A stretch of DNA of 64,000 bases from Amphirosellinia nigrospora (Eukaryota; Ascomycota; Sordariomycetes; Xylariales; Xylariaceae): assembly GCA_004123355.1 (NCBI GenBank), contig SCHM01000008.1, positions 181,501 to 245,500 of the forward strand. Direction: 5' to 3'. The number at the start of each line of letters is the position of its first letter. Position 1 is the first letter of the stretch. The notes beneath the pieces are model-generated. The model worked only from the letters and a program-made list of their open reading frames with translations. It was not told where the DNA came from and ran no database searches. The position numbers and the translations under genes were made by a program. This document shows positions 26,215-38,193 of this stretch, one piece after another.

Positions 26215-26754
26215 ATGGCATCAAACCGTGGCCAAGATGTGAAGGAGCCCAAGAAGCAACTGTCACCAAACGAGGAGACAGCAGAGGAGCAGCAGCTGCA
26301 GTGCGACCTAAAGCATCTGGACTACTTGCTCGCTAGGGTACGTGGATAGTTTTATACTTATCCTATCTATCGGAAATGGTCGTGAAAGCTAAAGAGCTCG
26401 GAGCGTTAGTGTCGGGACATACGGACTACCATACCGCGGCTGCTTGATGGAATGCCCGAAGTAGCGCGGAAACATCAAGATTGTACGTATACACAGTATC
26501 AATCGTCGCCATATCAACTGTCTCCGATGTACAACGACTGATAGTCTATGGCAGCCAAAGAAACCATGTTTGGCGAGCTGGTCAGCCAGATGAAAAGCGC
26601 CAGCGCCGAGATCCAAGATTTTGCAACGCTATACACTAGCGAAGAAAGCAAGAAGGTGCTTGACAAGGCCAAGGCAAGCCGGGCGGCGAATCCTAAGGGG
26701 ATCAAGACTTGGTTGTACCAGGACCACCCGGACTGGGCAGATGTTCCTCGGTGA
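26215..26754 (+). CDS. Small conserved-looking helical protein, function unknown
   Basis: Three exons: 26215-26337, 26397-26482 and 26555-26754, about 136 residues. The protein starts MASNRGQDVKEPKK, then has an acidic, Gln-rich helix leading to DLKHLDYLLAR. Exon 2 contains RTTIPRLLDGMPEVARKHQ. Exon 3 continues DSKETMFGELVSQMKSAS, then EESKKVLDKAKASR, and ends GIKTWLYQDHPDW. The introns have gtacgt donors and AG acceptors, and the exon 2-3 junction joins in frame. One two-base break in exon 2 (GGACATACGG at about 26414) fits loss of one AT from an ATAT repeat. The composition and periodicity suggest a helical bundle, like small subunits of nuclear complexes, but I cannot name the family. No signal peptide or membrane segment was seen. 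Confidence 0.6.
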
Positions 26755-27603
26755 GGTTCGGAGTGGCCTGTCCTATCGATGTCATAACTTCGCCATGTAT
26801 ACTCACTGTAGTTTGTTTGAGCGACTGGTTGGATAGGTTGATTTCCGATTTGCGATGGTTGCTACGAGGGTGCTTGTTGGAGAACATGGCAGAATACAGA
26901 CAATGAGGGCTTTGAGGGCAGCGGATTGATCAGGCAGCTATCCAGGCTGCGAGTGAAAACAACTTGGAATTAGCTGTTTGACTTGTCATGGGTATCTGAG
27001 CATGTCCTGCCTAGGTAATCCATGTTTTTCCCGGCGACGTAAACTAGGTTATACACAGCTTACACCTTATTCGATTGGTTAATGCGGTTGGTGAGCCTAC
27101 CTCAGGCAAGTTGGTTACAAGTACCTTAGAGGTATACCGCTATCAGATGCCATTAGCACAGTAACAAAAATCGAAGACACGGTCTTTGGACAAACCGAAG
27201 GTTCGCTTAGAGTGGTGGCGGTTATCTGGCTTCGGGAAGGACCTATAGCAGGCAGCTGTTAGGTAAGAGTAGGTACCTACACTGTGACCCACCATCTGCC
27301 ACTGGGCACGCAACAACCCCCACCAAAGGCCACCACCTGTAAAAATTCGCAGTGAATTTTCAAAACACCAGCCCACCTAAAGATTTGGTTTGTGGTTTGC
27401 CCCTCAATCGGTCCAATCGTTTTTCATCGACCAACACCGCGCCCACGCCCACGCCCACGCCCACACACCCACATCCTGCACTACTTCCTGTCTGGGCTGT
27501 GAATACCAATATTGTTGTCGAGTCGATCCGAGCGACAGCAACCCAAATCTCTTCACCACATCACACGCGCATCCCGCGATCAACCGACGACCGGCCCGCC
27601 AAC
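26755..27603. promoter_or_regulatory. eIF3c upstream region
   Basis: These 850 bp end at the eIF3c start. A CCCACG hexamer repeat at about 27438-27475 lies in the likely 5' leader. GTAGGTACCTAC at about 27270 belongs to the recurring palindrome family. No other gene was seen. Confidence 0.4.
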
Positions 27604-30268
27604 ATGTCTCGGTTCTTCCGCAGCGGCGACGACAGCTCGAGCGAGAGCAGCTCTGAGGAGGAGCTCTACTCCGAGGAGGAGGGAAAAGGATGTAGAAGAG
27701 TCTGAGGAGGAGGAATCTGAAGAAGAAGAAGAGGATGAGGATGGGTCTGACGAGGACAGTAGCGACGAAGAGGGTGTCAAGAAGACCGGTGCGTCCCGTT
27801 TCTTGCGCGGCGATTCCTCCGAGAGCGAGGACAGCGACGAAGACCAACCCAAGACCGTCAGGAGCGCCCGGGACAAGCGCTTTGCCGAGCTCGAGGCCAC
27901 TATTGATGCCATTGAGAAGAAACAAAAGATCAGCGATTGGGGTGCCGTCTCCAATGGTAAGCACACGGAGCCATTCTCTCCTCGATGAAGCGTGAATAAC
28001 TAACTCGCCGACTTGTAGAATTCGACAAACTCATTCGCCAGGCCTCCAAGATGACGGAGCGGGGCCAGGCTCCCAAGCTCTACGTCAAGGCTATCGTCGA
28101 GCTTGAAGATGCCATGAACGAAGCCATCTCGAAGCAGAAAGTCACACCCAAGAAGATGAATGCGATCAGTGCTCGCGGTCTTAACGCTGTCAAGCAGAGG
28201 ATCAAGAAGCTCAAGCAGGATCACCAGGCTGAAGTTGATCGATATCGGAAGGACCCACTCGATTTCCTCGCCTCTGAGGACGAGGAGGAGGAAGCCCCCG
28301 CCCCGAAGCCTAAGAAGACCAAGGCCGAGGCCTACACGGCACAGGTCGAGCAGCAGGATGACGACGAAGGCTTTGAGACCGTCGTCAAGGGTGGTCGCAC
28401 TCTTCAATTCACCCCCGAAAGTATTTTCAAGCACCTACGCACCATCTTGGAGTCTCGTGGAAAGAAGAACACCGACAGACTTGAGCAGATCCGAATCATG
28501 GAGAAGCTGCACGCCGTCGCAAATACCCCCTATCAGACTATTCGAGTTCTGTTGACTCTCGTCTCGGCCAGATTTGACCTTGGAACTGGCACGTCAAATT
28601 CCATGCCCCTCGAGCAGTGGAAGGCTGCTGAGAAGGAGTTGTCCACTTTATTCGAGGTGCTTGAGCAGAACCGAGACCACATAGTTCTCGAGAATGTTGA
28701 GGAGTGGGATGATGACGAGAAGCCTCCCACACTACAACCTGGAGAGAAATACATCAAGGTTCCCGGTAGTATATAGTATCCTACGTCGAGCGCCTAGACG
28801 ATGAGCTAACCCGGTCACTACAAACTATCGACCCTCACACTTCAGAGTACATCGACCGTCTGACGGACGAGGGTGCTTTGTATAATGTCATATTCCGTGG
28901 TTTGCTCTATTACGAGACCCTCGGCAAGGATTCTGCCCTCCAGATCCCCCAAGATAGTCTGAACCGAATTGTCATGCGGAGGTTGGAACACGTCTACTTC
29001 AAACCGGCCCAAGTAGTCAAGATCCTTGAGGAGAACGCCTGGAAACCTGTGCCCGCCGCTGTAGAGTCAGTGATTACTCCTAGAGGTAGTGTCACAGATG
29101 CTACAGAGCTTCTCAACGTTCTCTGCAACTACCTCTTTGTCAACAGCGAGGGCATCATCCGCGCTCGTGCCATGCTTTGTCAGATCTACTTCCTCGCGTT
29201 GCATGACGAGTACTACAAGGCTCGCGACATGATGTTGATGTCGCATCTGCAAGAGACAATCAACAGCTTTGATGTCCAGACCCAGATTCTCTACAACCGC
29301 ACACTCGTACAAGTAGGTCTCTGCGCATTCCGTAAGGGCCTCGTCTATGACGCACAGAATACTCTACAGGAGATCTGTGGCAGTGGCCGACAAAAGGAAC
29401 TCTTAGCCCAGGGAGTCATGATCCAGCGGTTCGCCCAAGTCTCGCCAGAACAAGAACGCCTGGAGAAACAAAGACAACTACCCTTCCACATGCACATCAA
29501 CCTGGAGCTTCTCGAATGCGTCTATCTCACATGTAGCATGCTTCTCGAGATTCCCCTACTGGCTCAGACTGGTTCATCCCCTGACATCAAGAAGCGTGTC
29601 ATCAGCAAGACGTATCGGCGTATGCTCGAGTACCATGAACGACAGATCTTCACAGGCCCACCCGAAACACCCGCGACCACGTTATGCAGGCATCTCGTGC
29701 ATTGGCCGCTGGCGAATGGAAGAAGGCGATCAATTTTATTCATAGCATCAAGATCTGGGAGCTCATGCCGAACACGGAGGAGATCAAGACTATGCTTTCC
29801 AAGCAGATTCAAGAGGAGGGTCTGCGAACGTATCTCTTCACTTACGCCCCCTTCTACGACACCCTCGCTGTGTCGACCTTGTCGTCCATGTTCGATCTCG
29901 ATGATCGCAAGGTCGCCTCGATCGTGAGCAAGATGATCAGCCACGAAGAGTTAGCTGCCGCTCTCGACCAGGTCACGTCGACAGTCATCTTCCGAAAGGG
30001 TGTCGAGCTCTCTCGCCTCCAGAGCTTAGCCCTCACCCTATCAGACAAGGCCGCAGCACTCATCGAGACCAACGAACGGACGCTCGAGCAGCGGACACAA
30101 GGCACCGCCAACGCGTTTGACAGGAGAGGCGGGCAAAACCAGCGTGGCGGTCGTGGCGGAGGACAAAAGACGGGTCGCGGCGGGGCCAGGACGGCGCGGA
30201 CGGGACAGAGACAAGCCGGTGGCACGCAATTTACGGGAGGTGTGCTCGGTGGCGCTGTTCGAGGTTAG
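27604..30268 (+). CDS. nip1: Eukaryotic translation initiation factor 3 subunit C (NIP1)
   Basis: Two exons, 27604-27956 and 28019-30268, about 867 residues, the usual length for fungal eIF3c. The N-terminus is [12 protein letters not shown] followed by a long Ser/Glu/Asp-rich acidic stretch that binds eIF5/eIF1 in yeast. The body includes [21 protein letters not shown], split here as [10 protein letters not shown] and [11 protein letters not shown]. The PCI (winged-helix) domain is near residues 620-800 ([17 protein letters not shown]), and the C-terminus is an RGG-rich tail ([15 protein letters not shown]). It scaffolds the 43S pre-initiation complex in the cytoplasm and is essential in yeast. 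Three apparent indels break the frame: an extra G near 27690, an extra TA near 28776 and a missing base near 29660. Since the gene should be essential, these are most likely assembly errors. It converges on the hemerythrin-like gene. Confidence 0.95.
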
Positions 30269-30738
30269 ACAAACATCAGGCGTTACAACATCCATCTTCT
30301 GTTTCTTCCGTCTCTTTTGTATGTCGAGTGCATATGGCCTGGGTTGCGTTTCGATGGGAAAAAAAGGTCATCGGCGATGACTAGTCCAGGGATAATCGGA
30401 CGGTCCAGTAGTTCTACATCTACTACCTAGTTAAGGAATTCAAAGGAATCCAATTGATATCAGCATGATTTATGTCTTGTTGTACAGTTTATGCTCGTGT
30501 TTGGTATCATCGTTATATATCCATGTACCCTAAGGACGTCTATCCACAAATATCCGGCCTTGCCGCCTCTTGGCGCGCGAAGCTCTATGTAATGTAGACA
30601 TGTAACGATGATTCCTCGTCTCTCAGGCTACCTCGTTCACCTCATATCGTAGATAGGGTATTCCATGTCTATATACTCTAGGGCGGTATACCACAACAGT
30701 AGGATAATGCTACTTCCTTTCTACCCTTTCTACCCTTT
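30269..30738. other. Convergent 3' flanks
   Basis: 470 bp between the stops of eIF3c and the hemerythrin-like gene. Only untranslated sequence is expected; a CTACCCTTT triplet repeat sits at 30720-30744. Confidence 0.5.
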
Positions 30739-31572
30739 CTACATCCGTATCTTCCGCATCTCCTCAAGAGACCAGTAGCGGCGCATATTCTCAGCACCGA
30801 GCGTCTTCACCTCCTGGGCGAGATGGGTCCAGAGCACGGTGCCCCAGGTATCCAGCTGGGCCTTGAGGGCCGACATCTGCAGCTCGGTCTCGCCCGAGAG
30901 ACAGCCACGGAGATAGTCGCGCAGGCCCTCCATGCCGCGGTGGATCTCGGCGTGCTGGCGCAGGAGCACGGCGGCCTCGTCGGCCTTGTCCTCGGGGGCG
31001 GGGGGCAGGTCGCGCTCCTTGCCGGTGCGGAACTCGGGCATGCGGCGGGCGAGGTGGGGGAAGACGTAGCGCTCCTCGATGCCGTGGTGCATCTCGAGGT
31101 GCGAGACGAACTCGAGCCCGACGTGGATGAAGGCCCGGATCGAGAGCCCCTGCGCCCGCCTGCCGCTCGAGGCCGAGCTGTAGAGCGTCTCCCACGTCGA
31201 GCGGAAGTGGTTGTGGAACAGGTCCATGTGCTCGGCGAGCCGGTTGTATTCTCTGAACTCGGCGCCGCTCAGCGGTGGGAGCTTCGTCTCGGACGCCGCG
31301 CCCGCGCCCTCGCCCTCGTCTGGGGGCGGCGGGGGGGCTGAGTTGGTGGCTGAGGTGGACATGGCGCCGCGTGTGATCGAGGACAGGAGGAGGCGAGCTG
31401 AGGGTGGTGGTGCTCTGGGCGTGGTTGTACTACTGCTGCTGCTGCTACTACTACTGCTAATGCTGCCGCTACGGCTGGCGAACCCGGTCGTTCCGGCCGT
31501 CGTACTGCGTCTGTTGCTGCTGCTGACGGTGAACCTGGCTATCGCTGCTGTGGTCGTGTGGCGCCCTCGCAT
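30739..31572 (-). CDS. Hemerythrin-like (HHE domain) protein, probable organelle presequence
   Basis: An intact 277-residue single-exon frame. Residues about 95-265 form an HHE four-helix domain with candidate iron ligands H120/H122 (LFHNHFR), H158, H162-H163 and E166-E167 (EMHHGIEERYVFPHL), H173, H207 and H211 (RQHAEIHRGM), H250 and E254 (THLAQE). Such domains bind a di-iron centre and sense or carry oxygen or iron; the fungal members are poorly studied. The first 70 residues are Arg/Ser/Thr-rich, lack acidic residues and hold a poly-Ser run coded by a CTG/CTA-type repeat, compatible with a mitochondrial presequence. The alternative start M71 (MSTSATNS) would give a cytosolic form without it. 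This is one of the few genes here with no frame break. Confidence 0.85.
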   Translation of the reverse strand: MRGRHTTTAAIARFTVSSSNRRSTTAGTTGFASRSGSISSSSSSSSSSTTTPRAPPPSARLLLSSITRGAMSTSATNSAPPPPPDEGEGAGAASETKLPPLSGAEFREYNRLAEHMDLFHNHFRSTWETLYSSASSGRRAQGLSIRAFIHVGLEFVSHLEMHHGIEERYVFPHLARRMPEFRTGKERDLPPAPEDKADEAAVLLRQHAEIHRGMEGLRDYLRGCLSGETELQMSALKAQLDTWGTVLWTHLAQEVKTLGAENMRRYWSLEEMRKIRM

Positions 31573-34098
31573 GTCTGACGCGGGCGGTCGTGGGACATTA
31601 TTGGGTACGGCTGCTTCTTTATATGAAGTGAGGGAGCATGAGGGATGCGTGCGTGCGTCTGCTAGTGCGCCGCGTTCGAGTCACCTAATCTATTTACTCA
31701 GGTACCTACTGCGTGCCAGATAACGGCCGCCCGGTCACTCACCGCGAAAAGTTGTATCTTTTCTGGCTGGCTTACGGGCACTTACATTCGTTCGGGCGCG
31801 GAACTTTCTTGCTCTCTGGCGTGAGGGAAAGTTGGTATATGTAAGCCATTGTAAATCAGAAATCCAGCGATACGCGCGTGATAAGAGGTGCGCCAAGCCA
31901 GGGTCCCGCGCGCTTGTTAGTAATATTCCTCGTCCATTTGTCTGCCCTATCAGTCTCCCCTATTTTCGCCGTACTGCCACAACGGCAATTGGCGTTTTTA
32001 TTTCCAATTATTTTTTATGGCCTTTTGGCTTTTTTGCGCTTTACTCTCGCTGGGGAATAGAGGCCACGGCGAATCAAAACCAGGTGCTACAGTACTTATC
32101 GTCCAAAAATGGTAGTGTGCGAAGCAGGTCAGCTTGTGTCTACTATACTTGATAATGTGGCTTTAAAATACGGTATATAACGGAAGTCCCCCGTGGCATC
32201 CAATTGGCGAGAGGAGTCTCATCATCTCCATCTCATCAGCTGTGTCTTAGATCTAGACTACCGCCCTGCATATTAATCATATTGTTGTTCCTTGCACCGC
32301 AGATGTCAGCACTCTACTATGACTACGCTCATCTGCGTTTGGTCAAGTTATATGGGGCCAACGGCCAAATTTGCCAGTGGTTTGAAGATACTAACTTAGT
32401 CTTACTCGTGAGGCCGTCATCGTTGATATGAACATGAAAAAAAAGTGATGTGTTCTTTTGCCGTCGTCTGCTACCTTGTCGTCTAGGGAGAATGATACTC
32501 GACACGTTCGTTCTCTGCCCAACCAATAAGGAGGGCTTAAAGAGCTAACAGCAACGTGCGAGCCTACCGCAGTATATTCAATTAGTCTCAAACAAACAAG
32601 ACGAAGGACGGTACCATATCACGACAGCCCCATGAAACAGAACACAGACCGTCACCACTATACGCAGGCATATGCACTTTCGCCAACTATATGCAGCACG
32701 GATAGGTACTTGGTCATGTGGGAACGAGGCATGCTGCTGCCGCCATTCTGCCACTCGCCTAACGGGCGTCTGAAACTGCTTGATCTGGGGCCAGAGCGTG
32801 AGCAGAGGCAGGATGTGCCGCGGTATGACATGATGATCGCACGGCTTTTGTCATGACAGGGCTCCGACGCAATATGATCAGTAACTAGGAAAGCCTGGCC
32901 CCTAGAGGGGGACTGCAAGCGCCACGTAGACGCAAGGGCCAACCATCGGCCGCACCATCTCGCAGCAAAGTAAGGCAGCCATAACATCTTTTAGTCCCCG
33001 TCGTTGCACCAGGCACCAGGCACCCGGTATCGTCGCCGGGGAGACGCGGGCGGGACGATAAGAAGAGCTGCCGCTGCCCCCGCCGGGGGGGTGTACGATC
33101 GAATGGCTCGGCGTCACACGCATCTGATTCAATAGACGAGTCTGAGACCTTTGGCCGAGGGTTAATACCGAGCACCGAGACAGGTCAGACTCCGGATACA
33201 CGAGTCTACGGAGGTCCGCGAGGCCATAGCAATATGAAAGGCATGGGATATCCTCCTGCCTGGAGATGCAGAAGGATAGACCTCCACGGCACCTCTGGCA
33301 CCATAGTCGATGATGGGATAAACTGACTCTATTCCGAGCCCTCTCTGTACGAGCCCTTGTCATACTCAGCCGTCCCGCCCGCTCCGAGCTCGGCCGATCT
33401 CCTGCTGTCTACCGTCGGGGGTCGACGTATCCCATCGCAGCCCCGCCCCCGAAACATGTGGCGTGTCCTATCGGCCGAGACGTCATCACGTCGTGTGTGT
33501 TATGCAAAAGGTGACGAAGGAGGGGGGGGGACAAACTGAGGCCACTCTTTTTGTTTTCTTCCCTCGCCTCCCTTAGCGCCTTGGGTTCTATCTATCACGT
33601 AGTGTGCTTCTAGAATGGATAGCCGCAGCGCCGTGCCGTCGACCGATCTGACGGCACGCTGCGCTGCCGCTCGCGTGGTTGCTTCTTGTGGGTCTCGAAT
33701 GTGTTTGCATCTCGCTCGCTCCGGGAGCTTTGCTCGTTCCTTTCCCCCCCTTCCCTCCTCTCGGCAACCGGCGGCGCGAGGGTGGAGATGGGATGATAGG
33801 GTAGAGGACGACTGGCGAGCAAACGGCGGTATGTAAGGCGAAGTGATTCTCAGCACACCGCTAGCTAAGGTCGACGATCGATCAGACTTGCAAGCAATTA
33901 TAGGCTAGTAGCCGAAAGTCTGTGGTCAGAGACAACGGGGGATGCTAAGGAGTGCTTTGCTTTACATGTAGCTTTGGTGGGGAGGGTATAAGATCAGCTG
34001 TTAACGTGAAATTTATGTCCAACATTTTCTGGGAAGCACTCACTCCTCCTCATCATCCCCACTCTTAGACCGGTGTAGACGACAACAATCTAGCAGAG
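31573..34098. promoter_or_regulatory. Divergent intergenic region, hemerythrin-like / SnoaL-like
   Basis: 2.5 kb between two divergent starts. TATA-like elements are seen (TATATAA at about 32174-32180). CAGGTACCTACTG at about 31700 is another member of the recurring palindrome family. GC-rich short frames at 32.9-33.9 kb show no recognisable product, and no splice-supported gene was found. Confidence 0.4.
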
Positions 34099-35092
34099 AT
34101 GACTTCCCCCACGACCCCCAGCTGGACATGTATTCCCACGTCAACGGTCATCCGGCCGACATCCTCGACCGCCTCACCATCTCGGAACTCTGCAAAGGAT
34201 GGCCGGTCTACCGAGACGCATCCGAGTGGAAGAACTTCCGCTCGCTGTTCTGCCGGGACGCCTTCGTGTGGACCAGTAAGTCGAACATAACCCCACCACC
34301 CCTCGACAGTCTCCGGAGAGGAATTATTACCGGGCAGTCGCTGACCTATACACCCCCCCGCCACCCAGCCTGGAGCAAGTGCCAGAGCATCGACAACTTC
34401 ATACAGGTGTCCAAGGAGGGCAAGTCGCGCGGCGACTTCATCATGCACCGCGAGTGCGGCACGTGCGTGGACCTGAACGCGCGGACGCGTCGGGCCGTCG
34501 GCAAGATGAAGGCCACCATCACACAGCGGTTCACGATCCCGGGGACCCGGCGCGCGGCGTCGAGCCCGTCGTGTTCGACGTCGACTGCGACTGCCGGTTC
34601 CACTTCTTCTGCCTCCAGGAGGACGAGGACGAGGATGAGGACGAGGATGAGGAGGCGCCCGTCGTCGCCGGCCCGCCGCAGTGGAAGGTGCGCTACGTCA
34701 AGCTCATCTACGACAAGGACAAGATCGTCCCCGTCGACGGCAAGACGGCGCCCACCTTCTCCAGGGAGATACTGCGCCGCTGCCCCGAGGGTTACCAGTA
34801 CCTCGGCGCCGCGCAGCGCATGCTCGGCCACGACGTCGACGAGTTCCTCCCCACCATCCAGGGCCCCGAGAAGGGTCCCGCGCACCGTCTGTGGTTCGAC
34901 ATGTATGAGAAGATGGCGCAGTGGCTGGATGGCGATGATGATATAGACCTCTCGTCACCTCCTCCTACCGAGAGGGGCTTCGTCGGTGGGAATGGGCGTA
35001 TCCACGTCAACGGTCATGGTAACGGTAACGGCAATGGCAATGGCAATGGTAACGGAGGTAGCAATGGGTTTCATGTAAATTCATTTCCTTAG
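34099..35092 (+). CDS. SnoaL-like (NTF2-fold) domain protein with acidic and Gly-Asn repeats
   Basis: Two exons, 34099-34275 and 34369-35092, intron 93 bp (gtaagt donor), about 300 residues. The start MTSP with [14 protein letters not shown] requires one more C in the CCCCC at 34106-34110. The domain runs [20 protein letters not shown], then [30 protein letters not shown] and [10 protein letters not shown], which matches a fungal SnoaL-like/NTF2-like group near scytalone dehydratase and ketosteroid-isomerase folds. A Glu/Asp repeat ([11 protein letters not shown], coded by GAGGAC units at 34619-34655) is inserted before the last strand. The C-terminus has a Gly-Asn repeat ([11 protein letters not shown]). 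A second frame break, a missing G in GGGG near 34540, joins FTIPG to [10 protein letters not shown]. The substrate is unknown; a lyase or isomerase role is possible but not shown. Confidence 0.78.
35022..35062 (+). repeat. Hexamer repeat coding Gly-Asn
   Basis: Tandem GGYAAY units inside the SnoaL-like gene, about seven copies, in frame. Confidence 0.85.
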
Positions 35093-35604
35093 AGCACTTA
35101 GCTCATCTCTTGGTTTTTTGAACAACGAAACTATCGGGGCGAAAGACAAAATGTGTATTCAAAATCGGGAGTTTAATTCGTTTGATAGATCAATGTTTAA
35201 GATTTTATCATTTGAGTATGGGGACCGGGTGATGACTTATTGAGTGTGTCCATCGTATGAGCTCTTTGGAGGCCATCTACCACCGGTACAGTCTTACCTA
35301 TGTGTATAAAACCCTCGGATCTATGTAGGAAATATGAGGTCACGAGGAGTTCTGGCAATTAGTATGCTAGACCTTTATTCCGGTGTATTGTTCTTGCATA
35401 TAGACTTAAGATAGTCAAGGACGACTAGGTCGGAGTGATGGTGTGGGCTCCATCATCGAACGAGGACTCAAACACAAAGTTTCTTCAATATTGGCATGTC
35501 TAATTCGGTATTCAGGAGCAGGATAGAGTGAGAATAATTATTGTAACAACTGTCACCCCGAGGACCCAAGATGGGGCGAAGTTCGTATTGCGCATTTAGA
35601 TAAG
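35093..35604. other. Convergent 3' flanks, SnoaL-like / homeobox genes
   Basis: About 510 AT-rich bases between two stop codons. No open frame of interest was seen. Confidence 0.5.
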
Positions 35605-38193
35605 TCAACCACCTATAGAGGGAAAGAAATACATTGCATCGTCATAGCCTACAACACCTACAACACTTCCCATGCCACCACTTAGTATCAGATCGACCAT
35701 CCAATCTCCTCGCCGAGCCGAATGGCTCACCAAGAGGTGGTTGACAAAATCTTCTGCATTAGACCATTCTGTAGGTGTCTGCGAACACTCGCCGTGGGAA
35801 CCATGCATGGAATTAAGGTGTGACATCCAAAAACTATGTTTGGCCAAAGCGTTAGACCCAGCTTCTGGAAGTCTGTTCTCGGTGCCGCAGAGCCTGCACG
35901 TATGTAGAGAACGAGATATATATAGAAAATTTTTATAATTTTGAGAAGAAAAGGGGCAGTGCCATGAAATATTATAGTTCAAGGTAGTGTTGCCGATAGT
36001 CCTCCCGTCTGGCATCAGGACATGTGGCCCTGAGGGGATCCACAAGGTTAACGGGACTTTATCGTTGAAATGTTTGATAAGGTGTACGGCTCGTTTTCCC
36101 CAGGTCTCGCACGTAAATCCACAGAAATGGCATGTCAAATCGTACTTGGTTGTATCGACCTTTTCCTTCCACTTGTCTAAATTGATCCCATCGCCAGAAA
36201 GCAAGGCCGAGTCGCCTTTGCAATGAAATACGTGAATGTGTTGATTGAGCGCATCTTTTCGAAAAAAAAGTTCTTCCGACTGCTGGTTTCCCCCAGCATT
36301 CCTCGAACCGATGTGTACAGGCAACAAGGTTAATCTCAAATTGTAAACTTATCGTACAAATAGGGCAAACGGTCCGGGTTCCTGGGCCAATGGGCATATC
36401 TAGACTGCAGACCCATTGAACTTGCGGGCAATGAGCAGAGAGCTCATGACGCTTCCAGAGAAAAGGAGTACGGAATTCTTGGCGACAGAAAGTACACGGG
36501 TATACTGCGGCTATTGTTGATTTAATTTGGCTACTCTCGCCTGGGAAGGACTTGCTGGCTTTGCGTTTTCGAGGAACTATGCTACCACTCACAACGCCCT
36601 CATCAAATCCAGTATCCGAATCAACCGTATAAGGCGATGCGTCATTTTGTTGAGTATTTTGTGAATGTTGAAATGCGATACGTCTTCCCTTGCGAGGGCC
36701 AAAAGACATGTAACTGGACGCCGAAGCGGCGCTACCAACACTAGAACCGGCGTTAGACCTCTTGTCAAATGATTTGCTGGTGGGCAGCTCCTCTCTGAAA
36801 AGCTTTTCTGATTCCACTTCAGCTACCTGTCTCTGTTCACGCCTCCGCTTCCCTGATAATAGTAAGTCTTGGGCACACCATTTATTGGGGATATATTCAA
36901 TCTGGTACTCACGGTATTCTCGCTGGGCAATTCTGTTTTGAATACGCAGTTTCTCTGCAAGACCAGGAGTCATATGTAGATCCGAGAGATTACCTTCTAG
37001 GATTTCAGAAGCCATGATCTCCATCACGTTTCTATTATCCCTGTTGTCATAACTGTTGTGGTTATTATTATTCGTAGCGTCTTGTTCGGAACTAGATAGC
37101 ATATCCTCGACTTCGTCGACGTTTAATGTATGTTGAGCGACATCTGCAATCCATAGCTTAATGAAACCGAACTTCGAGGTGGCTTTGATAGATCGAGGAC
37201 GGTTATGATTTCCGCAAACTAGTGCGAGTTGTTTCCGCTGTTCCTGGTTACCCCCTTTCGAGATAGCACTCCGATGGGCAGATAGTAATGCTTCCAGCGA
37301 CAGGCGGTCATGCGAAGATCGAGAAGCCGTAGATGCATACGAGTTAATGAAGTTTAGGGTGAAGAAAGATGGAAGGGAACCGGATCTTGTAGGCAGGTTT
37401 CTCATCGGATACTCCTTAGGATGATTCGGAAGGCTTGCGGTGCTTGGCCAACGGTCTTCAAAGATGTCAAGAGACTCTGAGGCATGAGGGTTGGGAGATG
37501 AAACTAGTGGGGATACGAGCTGATCCGGTTCTGGATGTTCGATTACCGATGAGGGGTTTCCTGTATTAAACGACACACCAGGCATGCGAATCCGATTCAA
37601 TTTCCGTTGTCGCGTTCTTGTGAACCAGCTGCTGATCTGAGTCAAGGTCAAACCTGTAGAACAAGCTAGGTTTAATTTGTCTTCTTTTGATGGATATGGT
37701 TCGGGATTGTTCTCAATCCATTTAGTTAGGATGGCTTTCTGATTATCGTTGACAAGGACCCGACGAGGTTTACTCGCGGGTTCAATGGTAACATTAGGAG
37801 CTTCCGCTAACTCATCCACGTTCGTGCCGATGGGATTAATAATCTCTGATATTCCATCACCGGAGTGAAAATCAGCGCTGAAATCCACCAAGTCAGTCCA
37901 AGAGTCCATGACATCCGGGATTTGTTTGTTGTGAGTATGAATTCCATCGTGCCTCGAAGAATGCTGGTCAAATGATGTGTAAATGCTAGCCTCTGGCTGT
38001 GGAAACCATTCGATTGTATACTGATCCATGCCAATATATTACTATAGCATTCGGTGAGAGATTCGTTTCCAAACTGCCCTGCGAGAAAAGATGAATCGTC
38101 GAAATGTTGTGAGACTGGCTGTGAAGATATGTTGCTCATACGACCACCCTCGCTCGCAGCCGGTTTTAATTCCGAGGCCTCCATCTCGTTCAT
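35605..38193 (-). CDS. Homeobox plus C2H2 zinc-finger transcription factor
   Basis: A long frame from MDQYTIEWFPQ (38029), possibly from MNEMEASELKP (38193) if one base is missing near 38028; about 808-862 residues. The TALE-type homeodomain, at about residues 85-150 from M38029, reads RRVLVNDNQKAILTKW, then NPEPYPSKEDKLNLA, with recognition helix ISSWFTRTRQRKLNR. Downstream are C2H2 zinc fingers (CTFCRQEFRTPFLWKRH; VCPICTISL; CHFCGFTCETWGKR; CRLCG). This combination is a known fungal class annotated as homeobox and C2H2 transcription factor; targets are mostly unknown. The location is nuclear. An extra T in the T8 run near 36265 breaks the frame between fingers and looks artefactual. It converges on the SnoaL-like gene; upstream lies the tandem repeat at 38.46-38.74 kb. 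Confidence 0.88.

Noticed and set aside
27604-30268. Reading eIF3c as a pseudogene because of three frame breaks
   Set aside because: The factor is essential, similarity is continuous over the full length, and nearby essential genes show the same kind of break, so assembly error is more likely.
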